Shown: positions 1 through 8,791 of the stretch, piece by piece
Position numbering within the stretch: the stretch's first letter is position 1
Layout: each line of letters starts with the position of its first letter
Assembly: GCF_014279775.1 (NCBI RefSeq)
Contig: NZ_CP047961.1
Coordinates: 2,046,001-2,110,000 of the forward strand
Source of the DNA: Synechococcus sp. PROS-9-1
GTDB taxonomy: Bacteria; Cyanobacteriota; Cyanobacteriia; PCC-6307; Cyanobiaceae
Reading direction: 5' to 3'
DNA: 64,000 nt
Notes under the pieces: model-generated
Database searches by the model: none
Seen by the model: only the letters and a program-made list of their open reading frames with translations
Told to the model about the DNA's origin: nothing
Translations under genes and position numbers: made by a program

Positions 1-135
1 GTGAAAGGCAGATCGGCCATAAGCGACAGCCGACCCGGCAGGGATAGCACCAAAAGTTTAGAGGGGGAGGAACCCACCGCCCGTCAGAATTACCCTTCAT
101 GCAGCAACTCTTTGGATGAGCTCCTAGGCGGCGGA

Positions 136-858
136 ATGCATCACTCCAGCGTTGTGATGCTGTTGCTGCTCTTGGTTTTCGCTGTCATTCACAGCGGTGG
201 GGCTGCCCTTCGCACGCGCGCTGAAGCCAAAATCGGAGCCAGGGCCTGGCGAGTGCTGTTTGCCGCCTTGAGTATTCCCTCGGCGATTGTCGTGATCGGG
301 TACTTCCTTGCCCATCGGTATGACGGCCTAAGACTCTGGAATCTTCAAGGTGTACAGGGCTTGGTGCCCGTGATCTGGGTGCTAACAGCCATCAGTTTCC
401 TGTTCCTCTATCCAGCCACCTACAACCTGCTTGAAATCCCTGCTGTCCTGAAACCGCAAGTGCGTCTCTACGCCACCGGGATCATCCGGATTAGCCGACA
501 CCCTCAGGCCGTTGGTCAGGTTCTCTGGTGCTTTAGCCATGCCCTTTGGATCGGAAGCAGCTTCATGGTCGTGACCTGCATCGGCCTGATCGGACATCAC
601 CTTTTCGCTGTGTGGCATGGAGACCGACGCTTAAAGGCTCGGTTTGGCGATGACTTCGTCAAGCTGAAACAAAGCACATCTGTGCTGCCTTTCGCCGCTG
701 TTCTTGATGGACGCCAGACCCTGATTTGGAGCGAGTTTCTGCGGCCAGCACAACTCGGCATCGCGATTGCCGTGGGGGTTTTTTGGTGGGCTCATCGCTT
801 TATCTCATTGGGAGGCATCGCCTTCCTTCACTCACGTCTTGAAGGGCTTTTGAGCTGA
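136..858 (+). CDS. NnrU-family membrane protein, probable 15-cis-zeta-carotene isomerase (Z-ISO-like)
   Basis: A hydrophobic protein of 240 residues with about six membrane segments. The NnrU family includes plant and cyanobacterial Z-ISO, a heme-dependent isomerase of 9,15,9'-tri-cis-zeta-carotene. Visible marks are the first helix ending in H19-S-G-G and the R121-H-P motif followed by a helix with H135, plus H154/H155; histidines are the heme ligands in Z-ISO. The reading frame is open to the window edge, but the first 45 codons are hydrophilic and unlike the family, so I chose ATG 136. Together with chlM and the men genes this fits a photosynthetic pigment/quinone role. Assignment to the family is firm; substrate is inferred. 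Confidence 0.8.
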   Translation: MHHSSVVMLLLLLVFAVIHSGGAALRTRAEAKIGARAWRVLFAALSIPSAIVVIGYFLAHRYDGLRLWNLQGVQGLVPVIWVLTAISFLFLYPATYNLLEIPAVLKPQVRLYATGIIRISRHPQAVGQVLWCFSHALWIGSSFMVVTCIGLIGHHLFAVWHGDRRLKARFGDDFVKLKQSTSVLPFAAVLDGRQTLIWSEFLRPAQLGIAIAVGVFWWAHRFISLGGIAFLHSRLEGLLS

Positions 859-892
859 GCTGCCTACACTCAAATCACTCTGCTTCACTCGG

Positions 893-2896
893 ATGCCATC
901 GGCTGCCGATTTTGCCTGGCTGATCCCAGTGCTCCCTCTCGTTGGGGCATTGATCACAGGGCTTGGTCTGATTAGCTTCAATCGCACCATTAACCGGCTT
1001 AAAAAACCGGTGGCCGTGCTTTTGATCAGCTGCATTGGAGCTGCAGCGGTCATTAGTTACGCCGTGCTGTTCGAGCAGTTGGGTGGAGCCCCCCCCGTCG
1101 AGCATCTCTTCATTTGGGCAAGTGCTGGAGACTTCAGCCTTCCAATGGGGTATGTCGTCGACCCACTTGCAGCTGTGATGCTCGCCTTGGTGACAACGGT
1201 GGCGCTGCTGGTGATGATTTATTCCCACGGCTACATGGCCCACGACAAGGGCTATGTGCGCTTCTTCACCTATCTCGCCATCTTCAGCAGCTCGATGTTG
1301 GGGCTCGTGGTGAGCCCCAACCTTCTGGAAATTTATGTGTTCTGGGAGCTGGTGGGGATGGCCTCCTACCTCTTGGTGGGCTTCTGGTACGACCGGGAAG
1401 GGGCCGCTCACGCCGCCCAGAAAGCATTTGTCGTGAATCGCGTTGGCGATTTCGGACTCCTGCTGGGCATCCTCGGGCTCTATTGGGCCACCGGAAGCTT
1501 TGGATTTCAAGGCATTGCCGATGGATTATCAGCAGCGGTCAGCAGTGGTGTGGTGCCTGGATGGGCAGCGCTCACTCTCTGCCTTTTGGTGTTTATGGGG
1601 CCAATGGCCAAGTCAGCGCAATTTCCTCTCCATGTTTGGTTGCCTGATGCCATGGAAGGGCCTACACCGATCTCTGCTTTGATCCACGCGGCCACCATGG
1701 TCGCTGCAGGCGTGTTCCTTGTTGCCAGGCTGGAACCTCTTTACGGCCAATTCCCTGCTGTGGGAACGTTCATCGCCGTGATTGGAACGATCACCTGCTT
1801 CTTAGGCGCCTCCATCGCTCTGACACAGATGGATCTCAAGAAAGGGCTTGCCTACAGCACTGTGTCGCAATTGGGCTACATGATGCTGGCCATGGGTTGC
1901 GGCGCTCCCGTTGCTGGCATGTTCCACCTGGTGACCCATGCCTTTTTCAAGGCGATGTTGTTCCTTGGCTCTGGATCTGTCATCCATGCCATGGAAGATG
2001 TGGTGGGTCACGAACCTGTCCTCGCCCAAGACATGCGACTGATGGGTGGACTTCGCAAAAAGATGCCGATCACGGCCATCACATTTTTGATCGGTTGTGT
2101 TGCCATTAGTGGCATCCCACCCCTGGCTGGCTTCTGGAGCAAGGACGAGATCCTTGGCCAGGCCTTCAACAGTTATCCACTCCTCTGGGCTGTTGGCTTT
2201 GCCACGGCGGGCATGACCGCCTTTTACATGTTCCGCCTCTACTTCCTCACCTTTGAGGGTGAGTTTCGAGGCAATGATTCAGCCCTGCAACATGAGCTCA
2301 TGGCTGCCGCAGGAAAGAAAGTCGAGGAGGGTCACGATCACCACGCCGCAGGAAGTGTCCACGAGTCACCCTGGTCAATGACGCTGCCGCTCGCCGTTCT
2401 CGCTGTGCCCTCAGCCCTGATTGGCCTGCTCGGAACACCCTGGAACAGTCGCTTTGCTGGGTTACTGAATCCTGAAGAGGCAGCTGAAATGGCCGAACAC
2501 TTCAGCTGGGGAGAATTCCTTCCGCTCGCAGGCGCCTCCGTCGCCATTTCAGTCACCGGCCTAACGGTGGCCGTCCTCGCCTACGCCCTGCGCCGCATCG
2601 ACCTCGGCGAACTGGTTGCAGCTCGCTTCCCAACCATCAACGCCTTCTTGGCGAACAAGTGGTATCTGGATGCCATCAACGAGAAATTGTTCGTTCGCAG
2701 CAGCCGCAAGTTGGCGCGTGAAGTCCTTGAAGTGGATGCAAAGGTTGTGGACGGGGTGGTGAATCTCACTGGTCTGCTCACCCTTGGCAGTGGCGAAGGC
2801 CTCAAATACTTCGAGACCGGCAGAGCCCAGTTCTATGCCCTCATTGTGTTTGGTGGAGTGATTGCCTTGGTGGTGCTGTTCGGGGCCCTGGGCTGA
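893..2896 (+). CDS. ndhF: NAD(P)H-quinone oxidoreductase (NDH-1) subunit 5
   Basis: Antiporter-like membrane subunit of thylakoid NDH-1, which passes electrons from ferredoxin to plastoquinone and pumps protons. The 667-residue length is typical. It has the antiporter hallmarks: E152 in a FWELVGM stretch, K240 in the helix before HVWLPDAMEGPTP (residues 247-259), and a C-terminal lateral-helix extension found in NdhF. A short His-rich loop (H481, H483, H484, H490) lies between helices. ndhD follows after 116 bases on the same strand, the usual ndhF1-ndhD1 pair of respiratory/cyclic NDH-1L rather than the CO2-uptake forms, although the variant cannot be proved from sequence alone. Confidence 0.97.
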   Translation: MPSAADFAWLIPVLPLVGALITGLGLISFNRTINRLKKPVAVLLISCIGAAAVISYAVLFEQLGGAPPVEHLFIWASAGDFSLPMGYVVDPLAAVMLALVTTVALLVMIYSHGYMAHDKGYVRFFTYLAIFSSSMLGLVVSPNLLEIYVFWELVGMASYLLVGFWYDREGAAHAAQKAFVVNRVGDFGLLLGILGLYWATGSFGFQGIADGLSAAVSSGVVPGWAALTLCLLVFMGPMAKSAQFPLHVWLPDAMEGPTPISALIHAATMVAAGVFLVARLEPLYGQFPAVGTFIAVIGTITCFLGASIALTQMDLKKGLAYSTVSQLGYMMLAMGCGAPVAGMFHLVTHAFFKAMLFLGSGSVIHAMEDVVGHEPVLAQDMRLMGGLRKKMPITAITFLIGCVAISGIPPLAGFWSKDEILGQAFNSYPLLWAVGFATAGMTAFYMFRLYFLTFEGEFRGNDSALQHELMAAAGKKVEEGHDHHAAGSVHESPWSMTLPLAVLAVPSALIGLLGTPWNSRFAGLLNPEEAAEMAEHFSWGEFLPLAGASVAISVTGLTVAVLAYALRRIDLGELVAARFPTINAFLANKWYLDAINEKLFVRSSRKLAREVLEVDAKVVDGVVNLTGLLTLGSGEGLKYFETGRAQFYALIVFGGVIALVVLFGALG

Positions 2897-3012
2897 CCGA
2901 CCCAAGGATTCCGAACCTTCAGGAGTGAGGGTTATGTGTGTCAACGCCTATCGAGTGGATGCGCGTTCGCCCAAGATTTCTACACTCCGAGCAGTGGTGA
3001 AAGACCTGTCCC

Positions 3013-4689
3013 GTGCTCGAATTTGCCGTCAGTGCACCCTTTGATCCGGCATTCGACATCTCAAGCGGTATCGTTCCGGCCACGTTCCCGTGGTTGAGCC
3101 TTTCAATCCTGTTCCCCATCGTTGGGGCCTTCATCGTTCCATTCGTGCCAGACGATGGTGATGGCAAGCAGGTGCGCTGGTTTGCGCTCGGTATTGCTCT
3201 CACCACCTTCCTGATTACAGCTGCGGCGTATCTCACGGGATATGACCCCAGTTACAGCGGACTCCAGCTGTCGGAGCGGGTGAGCTGGCTGCCCAATCTC
3301 GGGCTCACATGGGCTGTTGGGGCTGATGGCCTGTCAATGCCGCTGATCCTGCTCACAAGCTTCATCACGGCCTTGGCGGTGCTGGCAGCCTGGCCCGTGA
3401 CCTTTAAACCCAAACTGTTCTTCTTCTTGATCCTGGCGATGGATGGCGGCCAAATTGCCGTCTTCGCCGTCCAAGACATGCTGCTGTTCTTCCTCGCCTG
3501 GGAACTGGAGCTGCTTCCTGTTTATCTCTTGCTGGCCATCTGGGGCGGAAAGAAACGTCAATATGCGGCGACAAAGTTCATCATTTACACAGCTGGCAGC
3601 TCGCTATTCATCCTCTTGGCGGCCCTGGCCATGGGCTTTTTTGGCGGTGGAGTGCCCAATTTTGAATACAGCGTTCTGGCCCAAAAGGGATTCAGTTCTG
3701 GATTTGAGCTGCTCTGTTATGCGGGGTTGTTGATTGCCTTCGGGGTGAAATTACCGATCGTTCCCCTCCATACCTGGCTTCCTGATGCCCATGGTGAGGC
3801 CACCGCGCCTGTACACATGTTGCTGGCAGGCATTTTGCTCAAAATGGGTGGCTATGCGTTGATGCGCTTTAACGCCGAAATCCTTCCTGGAGCGCATGCC
3901 CAGTTCGCACCCCTACTCGTGGTGCTGGGAGTCGTAAACATCATCTATGCAGCGCTCACATCCTTCGCTCAACGCAATCTCAAACGCAAGATCGCTTACA
4001 GCTCCATCAGCCATATGGGCTTCGTGCTGATCGGCATTGGCAGCTTCAGCGAGCTAGGAACGAGTGGCGCCATGCTTCAAATGATCAGTCATGGACTGAT
4101 CGGAGCAAGTCTGTTCTTCCTCGTGGGAGCCACATACGACCGTACCCACACCCTTCAGCTTGATGAAATGGGTGGCATTGGCCAAAAAATGCGCATCATG
4201 TTTGCCCTATGGACTGTTTGCTGCCTCGCCTCCCTTGCCCTGCCTGGGATGAGTGGATTTGTAAGCGAACTGATGGTGTTCACAGGCTTTGCCACCGATG
4301 AGGCTTACACCCTGAGCTTCCGAATCGTGATTGATGGGCTGGCTGCGATCGGCGTGATCCTGACGCCGATCTATTTGCTGTCGATGCTGAGAGAGATCTT
4401 CTTCGGGAAAGAAAACAGCGAACTCGTGTCCCACTCCAATCTTGTTGATGCTGAGCCAAGGGAGGTCTACATCATTGGTTGCCTGTTGGTTCCCATCATC
4501 GGCATCGGGCTCTATCCAAAGCTGATGACTGACAGCTACAGCAACACAATCTCAGCTCTTGTGAGGCGTGATGTCGATGCGATGGAAAGGATCAAACGAC
4601 CAACAGCACCTTTAATCCGCAGCACTTCCCTTGTGCCAGCGCTGTTCTCAGCACCAAAACTGACAGAGGCCACCCAGTCCATCTCGTAA
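3013..4689 (+). CDS. ndhD: NAD(P)H-quinone oxidoreductase (NDH-1) subunit 4
   Basis: Second antiporter-like proton-pumping subunit of NDH-1, 558 residues with about 14 membrane helices. E164 sits in [11 protein letters not shown], matching the essential Glu of NuoM, and the following [16 protein letters not shown] motif is intact. Translation starts at GTG 3013; no ATG fits the N terminus of the family. It lies 116 bases after ndhF and is followed by a hairpin at 4715-4741 that could end the ndhF-ndhD transcript. The hydrophilic C-terminal tail (last 50 residues) is less conserved in this family. Confidence 0.97.
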   Translation: MLEFAVSAPFDPAFDISSGIVPATFPWLSLSILFPIVGAFIVPFVPDDGDGKQVRWFALGIALTTFLITAAAYLTGYDPSYSGLQLSERVSWLPNLGLTWAVGADGLSMPLILLTSFITALAVLAAWPVTFKPKLFFFLILAMDGGQIAVFAVQDMLLFFLAWELELLPVYLLLAIWGGKKRQYAATKFIIYTAGSSLFILLAALAMGFFGGGVPNFEYSVLAQKGFSSGFELLCYAGLLIAFGVKLPIVPLHTWLPDAHGEATAPVHMLLAGILLKMGGYALMRFNAEILPGAHAQFAPLLVVLGVVNIIYAALTSFAQRNLKRKIAYSSISHMGFVLIGIGSFSELGTSGAMLQMISHGLIGASLFFLVGATYDRTHTLQLDEMGGIGQKMRIMFALWTVCCLASLALPGMSGFVSELMVFTGFATDEAYTLSFRIVIDGLAAIGVILTPIYLLSMLREIFFGKENSELVSHSNLVDAEPREVYIIGCLLVPIIGIGLYPKLMTDSYSNTISALVRRDVDAMERIKRPTAPLIRSTSLVPALFSAPKLTEATQSIS

Positions 4690-4714
4690 AGATCTTCGTC
4701 CTTTCTCTGCGAAT

Positions 4715-4741
4715 GCGATTCAGAGCCTGAATCGCTCCTTA
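4715..4741 (+). terminator. Hairpin downstream of ndhD
   Basis: A perfect 9-base inverted repeat, gcgattcag (4715-4723) and ctgaatcgc (4727-4735), separated by three bases and followed by tccttaatttt. The U tract is imperfect, so this may be a weak terminator or a processing/stability hairpin. It ends about 34 bases before the ATG of the next gene. Confidence 0.5.
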
Positions 4742-4774
4742 ATTTTCAGACGCTTGCCGCACACTCTGTTCGCC

Positions 4775-5164
4775 ATGCGTCAGATCAATTTCAGTCTGAT
4801 TTTCATCTTCGGACTCGGCACGGTGTTTTTCACCTTGGAGAACACCAATCCCACCACGGTGAACGTTTTGCCGTGGATGCACTACACCTTGCCTCTGGCC
4901 GCTCTGCTGCTGCTATCAGCGGGAATCGGTGCTGCTGCTGCCTGGCTTTTTGCAAGCTGGAGCGGAATGCTCAACACGGTGGAACGCTTAGGCAAAGCCA
5001 CTGACTTCGAAGCCCAGCAGGTTCGGATTCAAGAATTAGAAACCGACCTCGATCGCTACCGCTCAACGGTGCAGACCCAACTAGGACTCCTGCCCTCAGG
5101 CAACAGTGAATCGAACTCAACCTCGGAGGAGAGCCCCACCGTCGACATCGATTCCAAGTTCTAA
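4775..5164 (+). CDS. LapA-like (DUF1049) two-helix membrane protein
   Basis: A protein of 129 residues with two membrane helices (about residues 5-21 and 38-60) separated by a short loop containing ENTNPTTVNVLP, the pattern of the LapA/DUF1049 family. A charged coiled-coil-like stretch follows (about 75-105) and then a Ser/Glu-rich tail. In E. coli, LapA/LapB act in envelope assembly; the role in cyanobacteria is not established. An in-frame TTG at 4754 would add seven residues, but ATG 4775 begins directly at the hydrophobic helix and is preferred. Confidence 0.7.
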   Translation: MRQINFSLIFIFGLGTVFFTLENTNPTTVNVLPWMHYTLPLAALLLLSAGIGAAAAWLFASWSGMLNTVERLGKATDFEAQQVRIQELETDLDRYRSTVQTQLGLLPSGNSESNSTSEESPTVDIDSKF

Positions 5165-5261
5165 CAAGTGAAAGCTAGACGGTAACAAGCAAGCGAATCT
5201 CCAATGGGGACTGGCGTCCCCGGGATTGGGCCGATACCTTTGCATCAGATTGAGGTTTTTT

Positions 5262-6164
5262 GTGTCTGATGCCGGCCTGACCTCAAAAGCTGATGCCGGC
5301 GCCCGTCTTGCGATCCGCCTTCTCCAGGATGCCGCCCAAAGCGGAACACTCGATCCTTGGGATGTCGACGTCATTTCAGTGGTAGACGGATTCTTAGATC
5401 AACTCAGACAACGCATCGAAATTCCCAGACGCGTTGCTGCTCAGTTGGGGCAACAGGGAGGAAGCTACGAGCGTGATCTGGCCGAGAGCAGCGAAGCCTT
5501 TCTCGCGGCTTCAGTGTTGGTTGGGCTTAAAGCGGAGGTGCTTGAAGCCAGCACCCTCGCTCCAGAACCAATCGTGGAAGACGCCTTCGACGCTGACTTA
5601 ATGGAGCAGGGTTGGCTGGATCCCCGCTTCAATTTGCCCAGACATCCTGAACGCCACCTCCTAAGGCGTCCTGTTGCTCCGCCTCCCCTAAGGCGGCCAG
5701 TCACGCTTGGGGAACTGATCGAACAGCTTGAAACCATTGCCGAGCAATTAGAGACAGACGAACTCGACATGCGCCGGCGTCAGCGTCAGAAGCGCTTTAG
5801 CAATCGCGAGGCGATCGCTCAAGTAGCGGCATTGGCCCACCGGGAAAAACTCCCTGAAACCACTGCTGCCTTAGGGGTGTTCTTGAAAGGATGGGAACAG
5901 GCCTTGCACTGGATTGATTTCGAGTTTCTCGTCAGCCGCTGGGCAGTGGCTGCTGCGCCTGACCTCGACACAGACCGCGTTGGGGTGTTCTGGGCCCTTT
6001 TATTTCTGTCCTCTCAGAGTCAGATCGAACTGGAGCAAGTTGGCTCGCTGCATGCACCCATTCGTTTAAAGCGTCTGCTCGTTGCCGGCGAAATCACTCA
6101 GTTGCCGATCAACAGTCTGGAAGTGCCAGATATCACGCCGACCTTGCCCGCGATTGCCGCTTAA
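5262..6164 (+). CDS. scpA: Segregation and condensation protein A
   Basis: Kleisin subunit of the bacterial SMC-ScpAB condensin, which bridges SMC heads and helps chromosome segregation. The N-terminal part (AIRLLQDAAQSG then DPWDVDVISVVDGFL) is the conserved SMC-binding region, and the C-terminal 80 residues resemble the winged-helix end that binds the other SMC head. I chose GTG 5262 (300 residues); a TTG at 5226 would extend it by 12. In marine cyanobacteria scpA stands apart from scpB, and no scpB is seen here. Confidence 0.85.
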   Translation: MSDAGLTSKADAGARLAIRLLQDAAQSGTLDPWDVDVISVVDGFLDQLRQRIEIPRRVAAQLGQQGGSYERDLAESSEAFLAASVLVGLKAEVLEASTLAPEPIVEDAFDADLMEQGWLDPRFNLPRHPERHLLRRPVAPPPLRRPVTLGELIEQLETIAEQLETDELDMRRRQRQKRFSNREAIAQVAALAHREKLPETTAALGVFLKGWEQALHWIDFEFLVSRWAVAAAPDLDTDRVGVFWALLFLSSQSQIELEQVGSLHAPIRLKRLLVAGEITQLPINSLEVPDITPTLPAIAA

Positions 6165-6209
6165 TCACCCTCGTATGTTGAGGCCTACGTTTTCAAGCTT
6201 GGTACGTCA

Positions 6210-7385
6210 ATGAAGGCCATGATCCTGGCCGCAGGCAAGGGAACCCGGGTGCAACCGATCACGCATGTGATCCCGAAGCCGATGATTCCGATCCTGCAGA
6301 AACCTGTGATGGAGTTCCTGCTGGAGCTCCTCAAAGAGCATGGTTTCACTGAGGTCATGGTCAACGTGTCTCACTTGGCCGAGGAAATCGAGAACTATTT
6401 CCGCGATGGCCAGCGTTTCGGTGTCGAAATCGCCTACAGCTTCGAGGGAAGTATTCAAGACGGCGAACTGATCGGAGACGCCCTGGGGTCTGCGGGAGGC
6501 CTCAAAAAAATTCAAGATTTTCAGACCTTTTTTGATGACACCTTTGTGGTGTTGTGTGGTGATGCCCTGATCGACCTCGACCTCACCGAGGCCGTTAAGC
6601 GTCATCGTGCCAAAGGGGCTCTCGCCAGTCTTGTCACCAAAACGGTCCCGAAGGACCAGGTGAGCAGTTACGGCGTGGTGGTGAGTGATGACGACGGCAA
6701 AATCCAAGCCTTCCAAGAGAAACCCAGTGTTGAGGAAGCTTTAAGCGACACGATTAACACCGGCATCTATCTCTTCGAACCTGAGATTTTTGAGCACATT
6801 CCCTCCGGGACATCCTTCGACATCGGAGCTGATCTCTTCCCCGCTTTGGTGAAGGAAGGAGCTCCGTTTTATGCCCTACCCATGGATTTTGAATGGGTCG
6901 ACATTGGCAAAGTGCCTGATTACTGGCAAGCCATTCGTAGTGTTCTTCAGGGAGAAGTTCGCCAAGTTGGAATCCCTGGGAAAGAAGTCAAGCCCGGAGT
7001 GTTTACGGGCCTGAATGTGGCGGCCAACTGGGACAAAATCAATGTTGAAGGCCCGGTCTACGTGGGAGGGATGACCAAAATTGAGGATGGTGCCACGCTG
7101 ATTGGACCCACAATGATTGGACCAAGCTGCTACATCTGCGAAAGCGCAACCATCGACAACTCGATCATTTTTGATTACTCAAGGATCGGGGCGGGGGTCC
7201 AGCTTGTCGAGAAATTGGTGTTTGGCCGCTATTGCGTTGACAAAGAAGGCGATCACATTGATCTCCAGGAAGCGGCACTTGATTGGTTGATCACGGATGC
7301 ACGCCGCCAGGATTTGGTGGAGCCTTCTCCTCAACAGAAAGCCATGGCAGAACTTCTGGGCACCGATCTCACCCAGGCAAGTTGA
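6210..7385 (+). CDS. NDP-sugar pyrophosphorylase (mannose-1-phosphate guanylyltransferase-like) with beta-helix tail
   Basis: Nucleotidyltransferase that should form an NDP-sugar from NTP and a sugar 1-phosphate. The N terminus MKAMILAAGKGTR plus a downstream PKPM is the NTP-binding signature, followed by VVLCGDALID (metal Asp) and FEWVDIGKVPDY. The last third has hexapeptide-like repeats of a left-handed beta-helix (GPTMIGPSCYICESATIDNS region). 391 residues. The base and sugar specificity cannot be read; GDP-mannose or dTDP/UDP-glucose are possible. Its last 17 bases overlap the tail of the convergent metF-like gene. Confidence 0.85.
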   Translation: MKAMILAAGKGTRVQPITHVIPKPMIPILQKPVMEFLLELLKEHGFTEVMVNVSHLAEEIENYFRDGQRFGVEIAYSFEGSIQDGELIGDALGSAGGLKKIQDFQTFFDDTFVVLCGDALIDLDLTEAVKRHRAKGALASLVTKTVPKDQVSSYGVVVSDDDGKIQAFQEKPSVEEALSDTINTGIYLFEPEIFEHIPSGTSFDIGADLFPALVKEGAPFYALPMDFEWVDIGKVPDYWQAIRSVLQGEVRQVGIPGKEVKPGVFTGLNVAANWDKINVEGPVYVGGMTKIEDGATLIGPTMIGPSCYICESATIDNSIIFDYSRIGAGVQLVEKLVFGRYCVDKEGDHIDLQEAALDWLITDARRQDLVEPSPQQKAMAELLGTDLTQAS

Positions 7386-8259
7386 CGCCTGCTTGATTCA
7401 AAATCGCTGGGATGCGTTCCTCTGCTTTGATAGCCATCAAATGGACGCCTTGAGCCACGCCTAGGTATCGCTGAACCTGTTCAGCGGCAATTTGAATTCC
7501 CTCTGCCGCCGGGTCTGCCGCGGCCTCCAATCGGGCAATCAGGTTGTCGGGAATACAAGCACCAGGCACCATCCGATTAATAAAACCTGCGTTGCGCGCC
7601 GACTTCAGCAAGAACACACCCACGAGGACAGGAAGCTCCATGGGTTCGGCTATCTCACGGCAAAACCGTTCCAACACAGAAGCATCCATCACCATCTGCG
7701 TCTGAATAAAACGTGCTCCTGCTGCTTTTTTTCGCTCCATGCGTCGCAGCAAACCTGACCAGCTCGAACACTGGGGGTCAGCCGCCGCGCCAGCGAAGAG
7801 GTCAGTCGGACCGTCGGCAAGATCACCCTTCACCGGATCTTCCCCACGATTGAAGGCCGTGACCTGCTGCAGCAATCGCACGGATTCCAGCTCATTCACA
7901 GGGCGGGCTTTGGGCTGATCACCAGCACGAACAGGGTCACCTGTGAGGCAAAGGAGATTGCGGATCCCCAAAGCATGGGCACCCAAGAGATCCGCTTGAA
8001 TCGCAATGCGATTGCGATCTCGACAGGCCATCTGCAGCACAGGCTCGATGCCTTGGTCCAAGAGGAGTCGAGCCACGGCAAGACTGCTCATCCGCATCAC
8101 CGCACGACTGCCATCCGTGACATTGACGGCATGAACAAGTCCCTTTAAGGCACTTGCCATCTTGAGAGCATGGGATGGGTCTCCACCCCGTGGAGGCATC
8201 ACTTCAGCCGTAATGGTGATGGCCCCAGCCTCGAGGCTGCTTTGCAGCGCTGAACTCAA
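7369..8259 (-). CDS. metF: Methylenetetrahydrofolate reductase family protein
   Basis: TIM-barrel flavoprotein that reduces 5,10-methylene-THF to 5-methyl-THF for methionine synthesis. Visible family motifs are ITAEVMPPRGGD at the N terminus, VNVTDGSRAVMRMSS, LQMACRDRNRIAIQ, and NLLCLTGDPV; 296 residues agrees with the family. It is monocistronic, convergent with the nucleotidyltransferase (17-base tail overlap) and divergent from the PedR-like gene, sharing an 81-base promoter region. Picocyanobacterial MetF forms are divergent from E. coli MetF, so electron donor (NADH or other) is uncertain. Confidence 0.85.
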   Translation of the reverse strand: MSSALQSSLEAGAITITAEVMPPRGGDPSHALKMASALKGLVHAVNVTDGSRAVMRMSSLAVARLLLDQGIEPVLQMACRDRNRIAIQADLLGAHALGIRNLLCLTGDPVRAGDQPKARPVNELESVRLLQQVTAFNRGEDPVKGDLADGPTDLFAGAAADPQCSSWSGLLRRMERKKAAGARFIQTQMVMDASVLERFCREIAEPMELPVLVGVFLLKSARNAGFINRMVPGACIPDNLIARLEAAADPAAEGIQIAAEQVQRYLGVAQGVHLMAIKAEERIPAILNQAGVNLPG

Positions 8260-8284
8260 ATGAACGATCGCTACTACAGAACAC

Positions 8285-8307
8285 TATGGAAGATCAGGTT
8301 CTCCATA
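8285..8307. promoter_or_regulatory. Candidate operator dyad between metF and pedR-like gene
   Basis: The 81-base divergent space holds a perfect 6-base dyad, tatgga (8285-8290) and tccata (8302-8307), with 11 bases between. Such spacing is compatible with a dimeric helix-turn-helix regulator, perhaps the product of the neighbouring pedR-like gene. This is a pattern observation only; a 6-base dyad can occur by chance. Confidence 0.25.
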
Positions 8308-8340
8308 CCTGCTTAAGATGTAAACCATGGTCCTAGAAGA

Positions 8341-8619
8341 ATGGCCATTGGTGAGGACCCCTGTTCAATGACTATTTCCCTCTCCAGCCGTGAAATCGAG
8401 ATCATCGAGCTGGTAGCCGAGGGGCTGACCAACCAAGAGATCGCTGAACGACTGACGATCAGCAAGCGCACTGTTGACAACCATGTCAGCAACGTGTTCA
8501 CCAAAACAGGCTCAAAAAATCGCGTGGCCTTGCTCAACTGGGCAATGGATCACGGCAAAATCTGTCGAGACGGCTTCAATTGCTGCACCCTTCCCCCTGA
8601 TGCCTCCGACGCGACCTGA
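8341..8619 (+). CDS. pedR: Small LuxR-type regulator resembling PedR
   Basis: A 92-residue protein that is almost only a LuxR/GerE DNA-binding domain (LSSREIEIIELVAEGLTNQ at 14-32 and SKRTVDNHVSNVF at 41-53). Synechocystis PedR (Ssl0564) has the same one-domain build and is a redox regulator that responds to photosynthetic electron transport through a C-terminal cysteine and thioredoxin. Here C75, C81 and C82 lie just after the domain, and C8 before it, so a redox switch is plausible. ATG 8368 is an alternative start that would remove C8. Divergent from metF; its last 44 bases overlap a small gene on the other strand. Confidence 0.75.
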   Translation: MAIGEDPCSMTISLSSREIEIIELVAEGLTNQEIAERLTISKRTVDNHVSNVFTKTGSKNRVALLNWAMDHGKICRDGFNCCTLPPDASDAT

Positions 8620-8761
8620 CAGGAAGAGGAATAGGGATTGGGATGTCTGTTAGGGAGCAGCTTGCCAAAGAAAGACCAAACAAACTGGCGTAGGCGAGAC
8701 AGGCTTCACGATCTAATCCTGTGAAACGCAGGATGCCATCAGAGTCGTATAGACCAAGCAT
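8576..8761 (-). CDS. Small hypothetical protein (61 residues)
   Basis: I do not recognise this protein. It reads MLGLYDSDGILRFTGLDREA at the start, then a hydrophobic CLAYASLFGLSLASCSL stretch and a Pro-rich and then basic tail. The start at 8761 has a good GAGGGAG-type ribosome site 8 bases upstream; an ATG at 8782 would add seven residues but its GGAGG touches the start codon. It follows the CYTH gene by 30 bases on the same strand, and its 3' end overlaps the pedR-like gene antisense by 44 bases. The composition is protein-like, not that of a random shadow frame. Confidence 0.5.
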   Translation of the reverse strand: MLGLYDSDGILRFTGLDREACLAYASLFGLSLASCSLTDIPIPIPLPVRSRRRHQGEGCSN

Positions 8762-8791
8762 GCCGTCTCCCTCGAGAGTCATCCTCCAAAT

